Source: Siphonodentalium dalli (lineage: Eukaryota > Mollusca > Scaphopoda > Gadilida > Siphonodentaliidae). Taken from it: a stretch of 64,000 nt of DNA. The DNA is taken from the NCBI GenBank assembly GCA_032622095.1, contig CP136066.1:106291319-106355318 (forward strand), given 5' to 3'. A program made the translations under genes and the position numbers. Of the stretch, positions 35,109-46,530 are shown one piece after another. The notes below the pieces were generated by a model that worked only from the letters and a program-made list of their open reading frames with translations, searched no databases and was not told where the DNA came from. Within the stretch, counting starts at the first letter, position 1, and each line of letters starts with the position of its first letter.

Positions 35109-36810
35109 TTAGCTCAACTTACTTTGTAAGTTTCAGCTATTGCCATGGTTTGGCGTCTGTCGTCCGTGTGTCCGTCAACAATTTCCTTTGGCGCAGGCTA
35201 CATGTCGTACCTTTGGTCTGATCTTTATGAAATTTGTCATGAATGTTGACATTGACATGTAGATGGGAACGAGTCATTTTGGGGTCATTCGGCCAAAAAA
35301 CATGGCCGCTGGTAGCCATCTTGGATTTCAAAATTCAATCCATTGGCACGGGCTACAGGTCGTACTGTTCGTCTGATCATCATGAAATTTGTCATGGATG
35401 TTAATATTGACATGTAGATGGGAACGAGTCATTTTGGGGTCATTTGGCCAAAAAACATGGCCGCTGGGCCATCTTGGATTTCAAAATTCAATCCATTGGC
35501 ACGGGCTACAGGTCGTACTGTTCGTCTGATCATCATGAAATTTGTCATGGATGTTAATATTGACATGTAGATGGGAACGAGTCATTTTGGGGTCGTTCGG
35601 CCAAAAAACATGGCCGTCAGCAGCCATCTTGGAGTTTACTCTTTGCATGACTAAATCCTTTGGCGCGGGCTACAGGTCGTAGCTTTGGTCGGAACTTCAT
35701 AAAATTTGTCATGGATGTTAACAATAACATGTAGATGGGAACGAGTCATTTTGGGGTCGTTCGTCCAAAAAACATGGCCGCCAGCAGCCATCTTGGATTT
35801 TACTCTTTGCATGACTAAATCCTTTGGCGCGGGCTACAGCTCATACCTTTGGTCTGATCTTTATGAAATTTGGCATGAATGTTGACATTGACATGTAGAT
35901 GGGAATGAGTCATTTTGGGGTCATTTGGCTAAAAAACATGGCTGCTGGTGGCCATCTTGGATTTCAAAATTCAATCCATTGGCGCGGGCTACAGGTCGTA
36001 CTGTTCGTCTGATCATCATGAAATTTGTCATGGATGTTAATATTGACATGTAGATGGGAACGAGTCATTTTGGGGTCGTCCGGCCAAAAAACATGGCCGC
36101 CAGCAGCCATATTGGATTTTACTCTTTGCATGACTAAATTCTTTGGCGCGGGCTACAGGTCGTACTGTTCGTCTGATCATCATGAAATTTGTCATGAATG
36201 TTAATATTAACATGTAGATGGGAACGAGTGATTTTGGGGTCGTTTGGCTAAAAAACATGTCCGCCAGCAGCCATATTGGATTTACTCTTTGCATGACTAA
36301 ATCCTTTGGTGCGGGCTACAGGTCGTAGCTTCTGTCGGAACTTCATAAAATTTGTCATGGATGTTAACAAAGACATGTAGATGGGAAACGAGTCATTTTG
36401 GTGTCGTTCAGCCGAAAAATATGGCTGCCAGCAGCCATCTTTGATTTTACTCTTTGCATGACTAAATCCTTTGGCACAGGCTACAGGTCATACCTTTGAT
36501 TAGATCATTATGAGATTTGTAAAGGCTGTAGATGGGAACAGGTCATTTTGGGGTAATTCGGAAAAAACATGGCTGCCGGTGGCCTTTTTAGAATTTACTC
36601 TTTGCATCACTAAATCCTTTGGCACACCATAATCACCACATCCCTGATCCGATCATTATGAAACCTGTCATGAATGTTGATATTGACATGTACATCTTGT
36701 CTTACTTAGACATTTCAATTAGCACCTTTCCTATTCCTCCATTTACTGTCAACCATTAAATTATTCCCCTACCTAATTTGAGCTAGTGTCATTGACACTT
36801 TCATTGGTGT
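35109..36810 (+). repeat. Hairpin-headed ~155-bp tandem array (family H)
   Basis: The head TAGCTCAACTTACTTTG with GTAAGTTTCAGCTA, a GTCCGTGTGTCCGTC tract, then about nine monomers of 150-165 bp with GGGCTACAGGTCGTA, CATGTAGATGGGAACGAGTC and CAGCCATCTTGGATTTTACT. The 3' end carries GTGTCATTGACACTTTCATT (36787). Confidence 0.88.
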
Positions 36811-37572
36811 TGCAACCCTTGTTTTGAAATTGCAACGATAACTTTTTTCTGATTCAAATGTTTCTCAGCTCTAACATAGCTCTATCAGTTGGAAGATGTT
36901 TATTTACTGACTGACATTTGTTCTGTTGTGGTCTGTTTTTGTGTTGAAAATGGTAAATTTTAGTTAAAAATTGGGGAACGTCTTATTGCGTCTATGCACT
37001 TTTATTTATAATACTAATAATATAGAGTATTCTGTGATCTCTTAATCATACCTCCCCCCAATGGTAGTCCAATGGTAGTTTTTGTTCAACTTTTTACTTG
37101 ATTAAATGTTGTGTGTTATCTGGAAGCAAAAACGAGTCAACACCAAAATCATGCCGATTTGAAATATCCAAATCAGCGGACCGATGATCTCGAATCAGGT
37201 GACCGACATCGAATCAAATCTCAAATATTTATCTGTGCACCTGCGAATATGATCTTGGTCAGGCATTTTTTTAGTGAAGTTTTGTGTGACCCACAGATGT
37301 GAGTAAAGGGGGGATGCCCTATAGCAGAAGAGTCCACAATTAGAGGTACCGGTACCATGTCTTACCCACCGGAAGCTGACATAAGCTAATGATAGGTAGA
37401 GCACTCTGCTGTATAGGCAGTTTCTGATATAGTCATACAGAATAGGAAAATAAAAGATAGCAGAAACCCAAAGAACACATACAGATTTTGTGTTATGATT
37501 TATGTTTCATATTAAGAATTAATTTAAGCATTGTATGATCCACATTATGTGAAAAGAAATAATCAATAAAGC

Positions 37573-38140
37573 GAGGTCCCCTGGTTATTTCTGAAAATTG
37601 AGTACCCACGAGTTCCCCGTGTCGTTATTTTACATTTATTAACCACGAGGTCCCCAGGTCGTAACTATACATCCACCACCCACGAGGTCCCCGGGTCATT
37701 ACTACACATCCACCAATCATGAGGTACCCGGATCATTACTATACATTTACCACATACGAGGTCCCCATGTCGTTACTGTACGCCTGCTCATCACGAGGTC
37801 CCCATGCCAGCGCCGCCACCCCATGTCGTTTCTGTACATTTACTACTCACGAGGTCCCCGGGTCATTACTGCACATCCACCACCAACGAGGTACCAAGTT
37901 ATTATTGTTCATTACTACACACCAACCACGAGGTCCCCATGCAGGTCATTACTTATACATTAACCATCCACGAGGTCCCCAACTCATCACCATGTACCTA
38001 TATTCACCACGCGGTCCCCGGGCCGCCACTATATACATCCACCACCCACGAGGTCCCCCGGCCACCACCGCGCATCCATCAACGACGAGTTGCCAGGCCA
38101 CTACTATAAATTCATAAAATCAACGAGGTCGCCTGGTCGT
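37573..38140. repeat. ~40-bp minisatellite, CACGAGGTCCCCGGGTC
   Basis: About 14 units of 34-48 bp, each with (C)ACGAGGTCCCC followed by a GTCATTACT(A)TACATCCACCA-like spacer. The two overlapping open frames here are consequences of the repeat, not genes. Confidence 0.88.
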
Positions 38141-38639
38141 TGCTTGGCGTGACCCATATTATGTTGAGTTCATTAGTCACAATATATGTGCTTCTGCTAT
38201 CCGAATAAGAGATTACCATGCCAGGCCCCAAACACCTCAACAAAGTGGTTTTATTGTTGTGCGAGATTCAGACATGTCCCATAACAGCTATTGAATTCCA
38301 CACACTATCACAAAAAGGTTATATTGTTTGTGCGTTTTCAGACGTTCCGTTGTTAAAGCAACACTGACTGATTCGTGGGAAAATATAATTATGTAATGTA
38401 TAATAGTACTGACTACTTGCAATTTTAGTACAATGTTTATTAAACGGCCAAAATCCAAAATTGGCCATTTTGTTAATGCATACCTACGAAATGTGTTTTT
38501 GTCTTATCGTACGATCTTGATAACACAGAAGGAATCAAATGTTTGGAAAAGATTTACTACGTCCGGTTCCGAAAAGGTGTTTTCAATTAGAATGTTGTCC
38601 TATGAAAAAAATTGGTTTGGCCTCAGTTCCTCAGGTGCG

Positions 38640-38810
38640 CTATTCTGGTCTTATAACAGATATAAATCAATCTGTTATGATATATGGTGCGGTTTCAGGA
38701 GTTTTTTCTACTTAGAAATATTTTTGCAACATACATGTACATGTACATAATTTTTCCGAACTTGTACTAATTCATTTTAAGGTCAATTATCACCTCTAGT
38801 TTATTGACAC
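38640..38810 (+). repeat. Family F relic
   Basis: GTTTTTTCTACTTAGAAATAT, TTTTTGCAACATACATG and ATCACCTCTAGTTTATTGAC match the end of family F monomers and the 3' end at 31022. Confidence 0.6.
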
Positions 38811-38862
38811 GATTTTGCTAATCTTGAATGAAAATGATTTATGATTTTCTTTCTAATTTCAG

Positions 38863-39004
38863 TACCCTGAGAGGGGCTTTTACTATGGCCTGGCAGATAA
38901 GATTATGCTTTTTGTCCATGATGACTTGTCATCGAATGTGCTGAGGCGTATAACATCTCCTCTCGAAATCAAAGAAGGCTGTTTGGTAGAAGTGGTCCTA
39001 TCAG
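38863..39004 (+). CDS. PRKD: Protein kinase D (PRKD) internal exon, N-terminal ubiquitin-like region
   Basis: A 142-bp exon follows a pyrimidine-rich tract ending in TTCAG and precedes a consensus GTGAGT donor. It starts in phase 0 and ends after one base of a codon. The 47 codons begin YPERGFYYGLADKIMLF and end IKEGCLVEVVLS. This matches the conserved stretch of protein kinase D just before the first C1 domain, where vertebrate members read FPECGFYG.YDKILLF and IQEGDL.EVVLS. In known PRKDs this region is part of a ubiquitin-like dimerisation fold; the enzyme is a diacylglycerol-activated serine/threonine kinase of the cytosol, Golgi and plasma membrane. No frameshift is seen. C1, PH and kinase exons were not found downstream, nor a first exon upstream, so the flanking introns are long and repeat-filled. 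One exon cannot resolve PRKD1/2/3 orthology. Confidence 0.88.
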
Positions 39005-39104
39005 GTGAGTTTTTGTCTTGTCACTTGTCTGTAGTTATGACAGGCCTCGAAATGTTCGCCTGTCCACATGACACTGACATGTCACTGTATCTTGTAAAAA
39101 GTAT

Positions 39105-39360
39105 AGTCATATGTCATCAGCCATCTTGGATTTCACAATTGAATTCATCGGCACACCCTGTATCCTGGAGAATTGTTTTCAAAATTTACAGGCATGTTTT
39201 ATAGAAGCACCTCAACTTTATTCATCGGATTTATCCCAACCTTCATATGGCTCTTCACGCTGACATCTGGTGTTACTTAAACATTTAAATTCTCCACATT
39301 CCTTGTCACTCCATTGACTGTAATGTATTGAGCTACAGTGTTGTTGACACTTTCGTTTTA
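39105..39360 (+). repeat. Family H 3'-end relic in the PRKD intron
   Basis: CAGCCATCTTGGATTTCACA, AATTTACAGGCATGTTT, CTTCATATGGCTCTTC and GAGCTACAGTGTTGTTGACACTTTCG match the 3' part of the 6735-8010 element. It begins ~100 bp after the exon. Confidence 0.75.
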
Positions 39361-39846
39361 CAATTGCTTCCTATTGTTAATACACAGTTGTGCAGCTAAT
39401 GCCCAGGTATGTTGTATTTTAAATTAAAAATTAAAAATTCACGGATGAAATTTGTTTGTTAAGTTACTGTGTTTGTTTCAGCTGAACATTTTGTAGCTTT
39501 GTTCCTAATTTTTATAAATGTTTTAATACATTTATCATATATTGACTGTTAGGAAACATTTCTTATTGTTCCGTACTTTTGTTGTGATTACTACAAGTCT
39601 CTACCTGTGAGTATCATTGCTGCAGATTTTTGAACATGATTATACCCACACTCGATGATTGAAGGGTATACTATATTACAATCATCTGTCCTAGCAATGT
39701 CAGCCTTGAGCTTTGGGGTGAACAGAAAAGTTAGGGTGACCTGTCAAAAGGTTGCCTTAATTTTCCATGGTGATCAAATCACAGAGTACCCCAGACCGGG
39801 GTCCAGGGCCAACTTAGCTAGAACTCAACCTTAGACATAAGTTGAA

Positions 39847-40101
39847 CCCTTTCATGATGGGAGCTGCGCTGGTGCAGCATAAAAATATCCTGTGCCAGTG
39901 CATTCTCTTGTGTATGCGAGTCTCCCATGCAGGGAGCCTCGCATAAATAAGAGAATGCACTGGCTTACAAGGTCAAGGTAAATATTTTTAGGCCCATGTA
40001 TTCTATATATGTGAGGCTCCCTATGGGAGACTCGAATATTTAAGAGAATACATTCGCACAGGGTTTTCGCAAAATTTCAGGAAACTCCAGTCATGGAAGG
40101 G
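39847..40101. mobile_element. TTAA-type foldback element, diverged copy
   Basis: It begins CCCTTTCATGATGGGAGC and ends CCAGTCATGGAAGGG, with TGAA and TAAA flanks (each one base from TTAA). It shares the CCAGTGCATTCTCTT hairpin blocks with the element at 46196-46530, here two hairpins of ~65 bp each. Confidence 0.75.
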
Positions 40102-40601
40102 TAAACTAGAATGTAAGAGTTAGTGAGATTTGGTGATATTGTGAGAGGTGATTTCTGACTTTAGGCTTGAAACTTTTTCAGCCAAAAGTTTGAAATTTTC
40201 GAAATGATCTGGCAGCGTGAGCACTGGTATGTCAGAAGCCTTAGCCTGTTATCGCCGCTTATCGGTATGAAGTTATGAATACACAACATGGGTCTTCACT
40301 TCCGCTGTGTTCCTATAACTGAAGCTCTGTGATTGTTTTCACGAATCCTGGGGATTGTCACTGTCTCGTGTTTCTTCTATTGACAACCATGTTAATTATA
40401 GATCGGCCACTACCGTTCCTCAAGCGGATGTCCATTCACAGGAGAGCAATTTAAGGCTACATCCTTTGTTCCTGAGTATTGGCATAATTTTAACATAGAT
40501 GAGTTGGGACACAAATATTCTTCTGGAGATGTCTGCCACAGTCTGGTCTTTAAGATTGGCAGGGCCAAAGTTACTGTACTGCGCTAATTATTGACCAAGT
40601 A

Positions 40602-40852
40602 CAGTAATGCCCTAAGTAATCGACTCCATAACTACAGCAGAATTATGGGTAACGTTTCAGGATTTAGTCTGAAATATGGCTTGTTGCCATTCATCGGAAA
40701 GCTCTCCCCGATGAATGGCAACAAGCCATATTTCCGACTAAATCCCCCAGAGCTTTCCGATGAATGGCAACAAGCCATATTTCCGACTAAATCCTGAAAA
40801 GTTACCCATAATTCTGCTGTGGTTATGGAGTCGATTACTTAGTGCATTACTG
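40602..40852. mobile_element. Family A foldback MITE, copy 7 (251 bp)
   Basis: TA-flanked, with CTAAGTAATCGACTCCATAA in the left arm and the matching variant in the right arm. It is longer than other copies because part of the right arm (GATGAATGGCAACAAGCC to CTAAATCC) is duplicated in tandem around 40707-40746 and 40758-40797. Confidence 0.92.
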
Positions 40853-41617
40853 TAACTGGGGTTATTTTGCATTTTTATACCATGAGCGGGCGTTTTACTA
40901 TATGTGAACATCGGTAGGATAAACAGTTGCTCCATTCGGTACTACCCATATATAGATTGCCATTTCTTTTTCAATGAAATATAAACAGAGTAGGAACTAT
41001 ATACAGTTGGACTTATCACAACCTTACCGCAGAGGTCACATTAGCCATACTAGGTGATGCAGAGTCCAATTTTGGGAATTCAATTTCACAGGTGATTAAA
41101 ATTCCTACACCATGCGTGTGAACTTGAGAGAGTTTCAGGTATGTGAGGGGTGGATACGGTAGTAAAATAATGGGGCTCTTTCCACGTTTTAGGACATTAC
41201 AAGTGTTTATAAAGATCATGGTGTAAACAAAATTTACAGATATATTCTAGCCAAGGCTCGTGGGGTAGACCAGCAATTTCATGCATGGGCGTAAAAAAAA
41301 ATTTCAGACATATATACTATCCATATATTCTATATATAACTGCAGCTAAAACATAACTGCCCCACCACAGTTAACGGTTTCGTGACTGCTGTGGCACTGT
41401 GATTAAATGCGGTAAAGAAACACTGGTTATATTCCACTGTGGATCCACTGTAGAAAACTACTGACTGTCAACGAATTTCATTTCTATAATATATATAAAT
41501 TTGCTGGAGCTTCAATTGTGGGGGGTCTTAGGGCAGCAAAGTAGTTAAAAATATTTAATTTTCCAAGCTAATTTTCACAAGAATGCAGATTTGATAAATT
41601 GGTCGCACAATTTAAGG
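40853..41617. other. No recognisable feature
   Basis: No coding similarity or repeat was assigned; presumed PRKD intron. Confidence 0.5.
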
Positions 41618-42366
41618 TTAGAAGGAACTAAATAAGTAGAATTACGTCCCTTTCGTTTTTACACCCAATCTCGAATACGAGTTTTTAAAATTCTGGCGAT
41701 TGGCGTATAATATTTCAATTATATTTACAAATTAAAAAAATATAATACCCATGGCATGTATAAATGTGGTTTTTCCCTAGTCTGATATGCGTTCGTGTCC
41801 AAACATTGATGGGAGAATAAGGCTGGGTATTTTCTTCGTCAGCAGTTCAAATTTTTTGCAAAAAGTGGGGTAGTGTGGAAAACACGTGTTGAAAAGATGA
41901 AAAAGGTGTTGCTCGGATAGTAGTGCTCATACATGGCAAAAGATGCGCGAAGGGTTGGGCTTCACAAAATTTACGATTTCATGCAATTCGTATGTAGCAA
42001 ATTTAGTGGACGGGTCCAAACTTTATCACTGAGGCCTATGGAAAACATTTAGTTTCTTCTAACCAAAAGCACAAAAAATCAGGTTTTTCGTATTTCGGCT
42101 TATGATGAAGAAATATGGTGGAATATCACATCGTTGTTGTTAGATTGGCGAAGCATACATAGTCAGGCATTATACTACACCGGATTTTGATTTTATGGCC
42201 ATTTTTCGCGGCATGGAGAATATTTGCACCTAATGACCTCAGTGAGATTTTCGCACATTTATCGTCATTCTGTATCTGGTGTGCTCCTTTAAGAGAGGAG
42301 CCACTTCACATCGATATCTTTGTCTATTGCCGTATTGGTGGATAACATTTAGTTCCTTCTAACCAA
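41618..42366. mobile_element. Possible inverted-repeat element (GGTTAGAAGGAACTAAAT)
   Basis: GGTTAGAAGGAACTAAAT near 41617 is matched in inverted orientation at 42349-42366, with a further variant at 42047-42064. The interior contains no ORF of note. Boundaries and target duplication are not established. Confidence 0.4.
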
Positions 42367-42719
42367 TACATCCATTACACGAAAACACTATGCCGGTACT
42401 ACAGTTTCATGTGTCAGTTTATGCCAGCTGGGAAAGTTAGCACCTCTATCAACAGATAGTCAATCTGATTGCATACATGTACATGAGGCATTGTTTACAA
42501 GTAAGATGATGCTTTAATAATAATATACAACAAATCCCCTTTCTTTAGGGATGCCTTGATAAGTTTTGATATCGTAAATATTAAAACCGATAATTGAAGT
42601 CTTTCAGACAGTAACTGTCAATAATAAAAGAATCGACTAAAAGTCCTTCTTGTTCATCCCCAGTGGTTGGGGGTGTTCATAGAGTGAAACTACACTGTGA
42701 TTAGGCTGTGTCACTGGTG

Positions 42720-43210
42720 ACATCGGAGAGTGAAAAAACTCGAGGCCATATCTGAGTGTTGAAGTTGGCGCGGAAGGCAAAAAAATCGAGAAAAAACTCC
42801 AGAGAAGACCTTCAACACTCAGATAACCTGCAGTATAGGTCTAGCGCTTTCGTTATTGTTTAACTTCATCAGGACCGAGTTTGGCGTCTGATTTTTTGAG
42901 CATTTTGCTCGCCTTATATACTGTTTGTTATGAGTCTCAAATTTGATTGGTCAGTGTAGAAGGGTCAAGGGGTTGTGAAAAGGATGCTCGGAAATGCGGG
43001 TAACAAATGCGGGTAAGGGGTTCGTATTGGTGTTTAGCCTGTGTGGTGTGGAGCATTTTAAATGCGGGTAATTGGTGCGGGTAATCAACGTGGTGAAGGT
43101 GGTTATGCATTCCCAAATTTGTGGTGGGAAACCACGAAGTCACGGAAGTAGGAGTGCGGGTAACATCGGTAGAAGAAAAAGGTCTTCTCTGGAGTTTTTT
43201 CTCGATTTTT
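42720..43210 (-). mobile_element. Penelope-like element fragment with inverted repeats
   Basis: A perfect 32-bp inverted repeat (42781-42812 and 43179-43210) encloses ~365 bp. Nearby GTCTGAGTGTTGAAG-like sequences (42750-42765 and 42809-42825) make a second hairpin. Between them, on the minus strand, is a hammerhead-like motif (42838-42876). Hammerhead motifs in terminal regions are known from Penelope-like elements, but no reverse transcriptase or GIY-YIG sequence was found here, so the assignment is inference. Confidence 0.5.
42838..42876 (-). ncRNA. Hammerhead-ribozyme-like motif (type I, minimal stem III)
   Basis: On the minus strand, GGTC is followed by the core CTGATGA, an extra A, stem II GTTA/TAAC around AACAA, GAAA, a minimal stem III (GC/GC closed by the A15.1-U16.1 pair), cleavage-site A, and GACC that pairs with the first GGTC as stem I. 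All conserved hammerhead core positions are present; the single added A before stem II is the only departure. The very short stem III resembles ribozymes of Penelope-like elements. Confidence 0.6.
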
Positions 43211-43767
43211 GTTGTTGCAGTAACTGTCAATACATAGAAATAAGTATTAAATTTAAACATCTTAATTTCAGTCCGATCTAATTTGGTAACTTCTTTAAGA
43301 GAAATTGGCAAATATTTATTTTGCACCAGCTTGGACCCTGAAGATGGGCCCACACTCTTCATTTATGGACAAATTGTTGCAACAAAACATCTTCCATTTA
43401 GTGTTAGGAAAAAAAATGCTCACACCTCCAACTTTTGTGTAATTTATTTATAACAGAAATTTTATTTATTTGTTCTGCCAATAGGGAACATTGACTTTAA
43501 GTTGGAAGTTGAAAATGCCAAAGAAAGCAACAGAAGAAATTGTAAAATTCAGTAACCTGAACTGTGTGGGGAATAGGATTTTAATTGCTTTTCATTACTT
43601 TAAGTTTAAGGTTTTTTGTGTTTTAATTTTAGATGAATTCCATCAATAATGTTGCAAAATGGTCAAAATTAGGTTTAGGACAAACACTGTTTGCCTTCAA
43701 GACTGTTGAGTAATAAAGTTGTGTAATATGATTATTTCTATGAATATATAAATGTCCCAGAAGTTTA

Positions 43768-43852
43768 GCCTAAGCTGTGCGAGGTAGCATCACTAAATTC
43801 ACCCTCTGGGGACCTCATTCTGCAAATGTCAGACACACTATATTCAGGCTTG
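43768..43852. mobile_element. Family B element, solo right end
   Basis: This holds half of the hairpin (GCATCACTAAATTCACCCTC through CATTCTGCAAATGTCAGAC) and the outer end TATTCAGGCTTG. The rest of the element is missing. Confidence 0.82.
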
Positions 43853-44215
43853 TTTTCAAGTCTTGGATATCTCGATTCTCACTCGTCGATCATCGACAGA
43901 CCTCATCATTTTTGTTGCTGTGTCATATCAACTATTGACGAGGAAATCCTGTGATGGCATATTGATTATTTTACAATGATTGGCTATGAAAGAATCACAC
44001 TTTTTTTTTCAATCTCTTGTATTATCAGCTCTCTCGGGATTCTGGGAACGTGTATCATCATCATCTGCCCCCACATCACAGTTAACCCTTACTTTACTGA
44101 TGGATTCTCCAACCAGTTATAAAAGTAAACATTGGAAGGGTGTTATTATTCACCTTGAGGGATGTTCAGTAATTATAAGCTGACAACAGACAGATGATCA
44201 GATATTACACGGGTA

Positions 44216-44428
44216 CAATAAAGCCCTAAATAATCGACTCCTTAACTACAGCAAAATTATGGGTAATTATTCAGGATTTAGTCGGAAATATGGCTTGTTG
44301 CCATTCATCGGAAAGCTCTCACTGACAGCTTTCCGATGAATGGCAGCAAGCCATATTTCCGACTAAATCCTGAAAAGTTACCCATAATTATGCTGTGGTT
44401 AAGGAGTCGATTATTTGGGGCGTTACTG
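44216..44428. mobile_element. Family A foldback MITE, copy 8 (213 bp)
   Basis: TA-flanked full-length copy. The left terminus is mutated to CAATAAAGCCCTAAATAATC and the right to GGGGCGTTACTG; the inner arms are well preserved around the centre CTCTCACTGACAG. Confidence 0.9.
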
Positions 44429-45030
44429 TATATTATTTCTATGCATATGTGGAAAATGTTTTAATAATAAGTTCAACAGAATTATTGCCTAAGCATTTCC
44501 TAAGGGAACTTTTCTTCAATGAATATGTGGAAAATGTTGCAATAATTATCAAGTTCAACAAATGGAACTTATCGGAACATTCCCGTATAATGACCGAATT
44601 TGAATCCTATGTTTCTGCACTTGTTTTATCAGAACACCCCTCCGATATGAATACCATAGACTATTCCAAGATACATAAGTGAAAACATTCAGTAGTGGTA
44701 GGGTTATTTATGGTATTCACTGACTGGGCGCTCATTTGTTGAAACTTCCATCCTGTTTTAATATGTCTTTATACAAGTAACTGCGTAAATTTTAATGTTC
44801 TAACAGTGATTATATCAGCACCTTTATGAACCGTAACCAGTATTTATGATAATTATTTATGCATATTTCCCATGGGGGCCCTGAGGGATAAGGAAATTGA
44901 AATAGTTGTTAGTAAGTTAAACTCGGCATTGAATCTAGGTTTAAACAATATTTATTCAGCCCTCAATACATGTAAATCAAACAAAACATTGAACACTTTT
45001 ATTTAGATAATTTGATAATGACATGATTTA

Positions 45031-45060
45031 CAGTAATGCTCTAAATAATCGACATTACTG
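45031..45060. mobile_element. Family A MITE, 30-bp deletion remnant (copy 9)
   Basis: CAGTAATGCTCTAAATAATC is joined directly to GACATTACTG, with TA on both flanks. Everything between the outer left 20+ bp and the outer right ~8 bp is gone. Confidence 0.8.
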
Positions 45061-46195
45061 TAGTTTAGAAGAGGGTGAAGAGGATCTAACAACAAGTGGG
45101 TCCCCGCTTATCTTAAAGACATATTATGTACTTGTTCGGGTGCTTTAAATTGTTAAGTTAGTATTCAGGCACTATGCCAACTGGAGGAATGTAACATTCT
45201 ACTACATTGCCGAAAATCTCACGCAAATCGACCGTACCACTCCATAGAAAACATCATCTGAACTACGTTCAATTGTAAATATTTACTACTCGATTCGGGA
45301 GGCAACTTTCGGCGATATAGTAACAGAAATGATTTCGCCATTGAGTCACTGAATATAGTTAATATGTAATAATGACTCTGTGTGTTGTCAGTTTCGATTT
45401 AATATCTGTAAAAATAACTAATTTAGGCACGATTATCTTCCATTTCTATTCGATTACCCCTAACGGAGTGTTTCATATCACTTTAAGTTATCTCCTCAGA
45501 GAAGAAAAGCATGAGTATAATGTAGAAGGAGTGAATTGCATGACTCCGAGTCAAAGAGAACAGGTCGAGGGGAAATTAAAATAATGAGGAAACAAAACAT
45601 TACAAAAAAGTATGAACCAGCTGAGAGAGAAAGGAAGAGTGAGACAGAGAGTGAATTAGGTCAAAATAATACCTGTGTTTACCACTTTAGGGTTTCCCTG
45701 CCTACCCTAGAAAAAGGTGCCTACCCAAAACTTTTTTGGGCTGTAGACACAGATAATTTTGTTTTAATAATAATAAGTTTTATTAGTCAAGTGCTCTGAC
45801 TAATTCAAGATAACAATATTTAGAACGAACCAAAGCCGGACGCTTTGGTCGTATATTCATCATAGAAAGTATCCACCGAGATACCGTTTCTGATGGAACT
45901 TTCCATGAAGTTTTAACAGACATGAGAAGATATGTCTTTATGACAATCTTGCGTGCAGGCAAGGTAATCTTTTAATGTCATCACCACACATAAATCTTTG
46001 TCCTTTAAGAAACGTAATTCCAACTCATTTTGCCGGTTGGGGAGTCAAGATGTTTTCAAATGATGCGGAATATGGCAAAGCACCCCATCCAACATCCATT
46101 GGAGATGGTCAATATGAATATGTGCTAAGGTTTGAGAACGTGCTGTTGTGAGTGCCCAAAACTGACTAATTTCACAGTCAATTGTGTAACGTTAA

Positions 46196-46530
46196 CCCTT
46201 TACCCAACAGAAGGGCCCTGTGCCAATGCATTCTCTTATGATATAAGAGAATGCATTGGCTTAACACATTAAAAATTATAAAATTGTTAAAGAATGTAAG
46301 AAAAATGGTTAGGCCAATGCATTCTCTTATATATGCGAGGCGACCTATGGTCGACTCGCATATATAAGAGAATGCATTGGCACAGGGCATAACTGTAACT
46401 ATCACAATGTGGTCAATGAGCCGGTTCCAATGATATCCATATTTGTATGGTTCTATTGAGACAGACCGAAGATATTTTAGGCTGTTGAAGCTTTATTTGG
46501 CCGGTTTTGGCCGGTTTGTTGGGTAAAGGG
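46196..46530. mobile_element. TTAA-flanked foldback element inside the DIRS recombinase
   Basis: Ends are CCCTTTACCCAACA and TTGTTGGGTAAAGGG between perfect TTAA duplications (46192-46195 and 46531-46534). TTAA targeting and CCC-starting ends are typical of piggyBac-like MITEs. Inside are two hairpins built on CCAATGCATTCTCTTAT and its complement (46219-46262 and 46312-46382). Confidence 0.88.

Larger units (their letters stand above)
43211..45030. other. Presumed intron, apart from listed elements
   Basis: Outside the family B end and MITE copy 8, only a small internal duplication (ATGTGGAAAATGTT..ATAA..AAGTTCAACA at 44450-44482 and 44525-44560) was noted. Confidence 0.5.

Noticed and set aside
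35137-36294. Open frames on the minus strand within 35109-36810 and 61806-63726
   Set aside because: The same peptides recur once per tandem monomer (RSHLHVNVNIHDKF-like), so they reflect repeat sequence and not a protein family under selection.
37719-38117. 132-codon and 101-codon overlapping open frames
   Set aside because: Both lie in the ~40-bp minisatellite and repeat with its period; they are a product of stop-poor repeat units.
37573-38140. CRISPR-like array
   Set aside because: The units are variable, abutting and lack unique spacers; eukaryotic minisatellite.
42937-43362. 141-codon minus-strand open frame
   Set aside because: It spans the inverted-repeat fragment and a GCGGGTAA-rich low-complexity stretch and has no recognisable domain; treated as chance.
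44395-44682. 95-codon frame
   Set aside because: It begins inside MITE copy 8 and continues through a small internal duplication; no domain.
45372-45799. Two overlapping plus-strand frames (70 and 87 codons)
   Set aside because: No recognised motif and lysine/glutamate-rich at the end; located next to the DIRS remnant. Not supportable as an exon.
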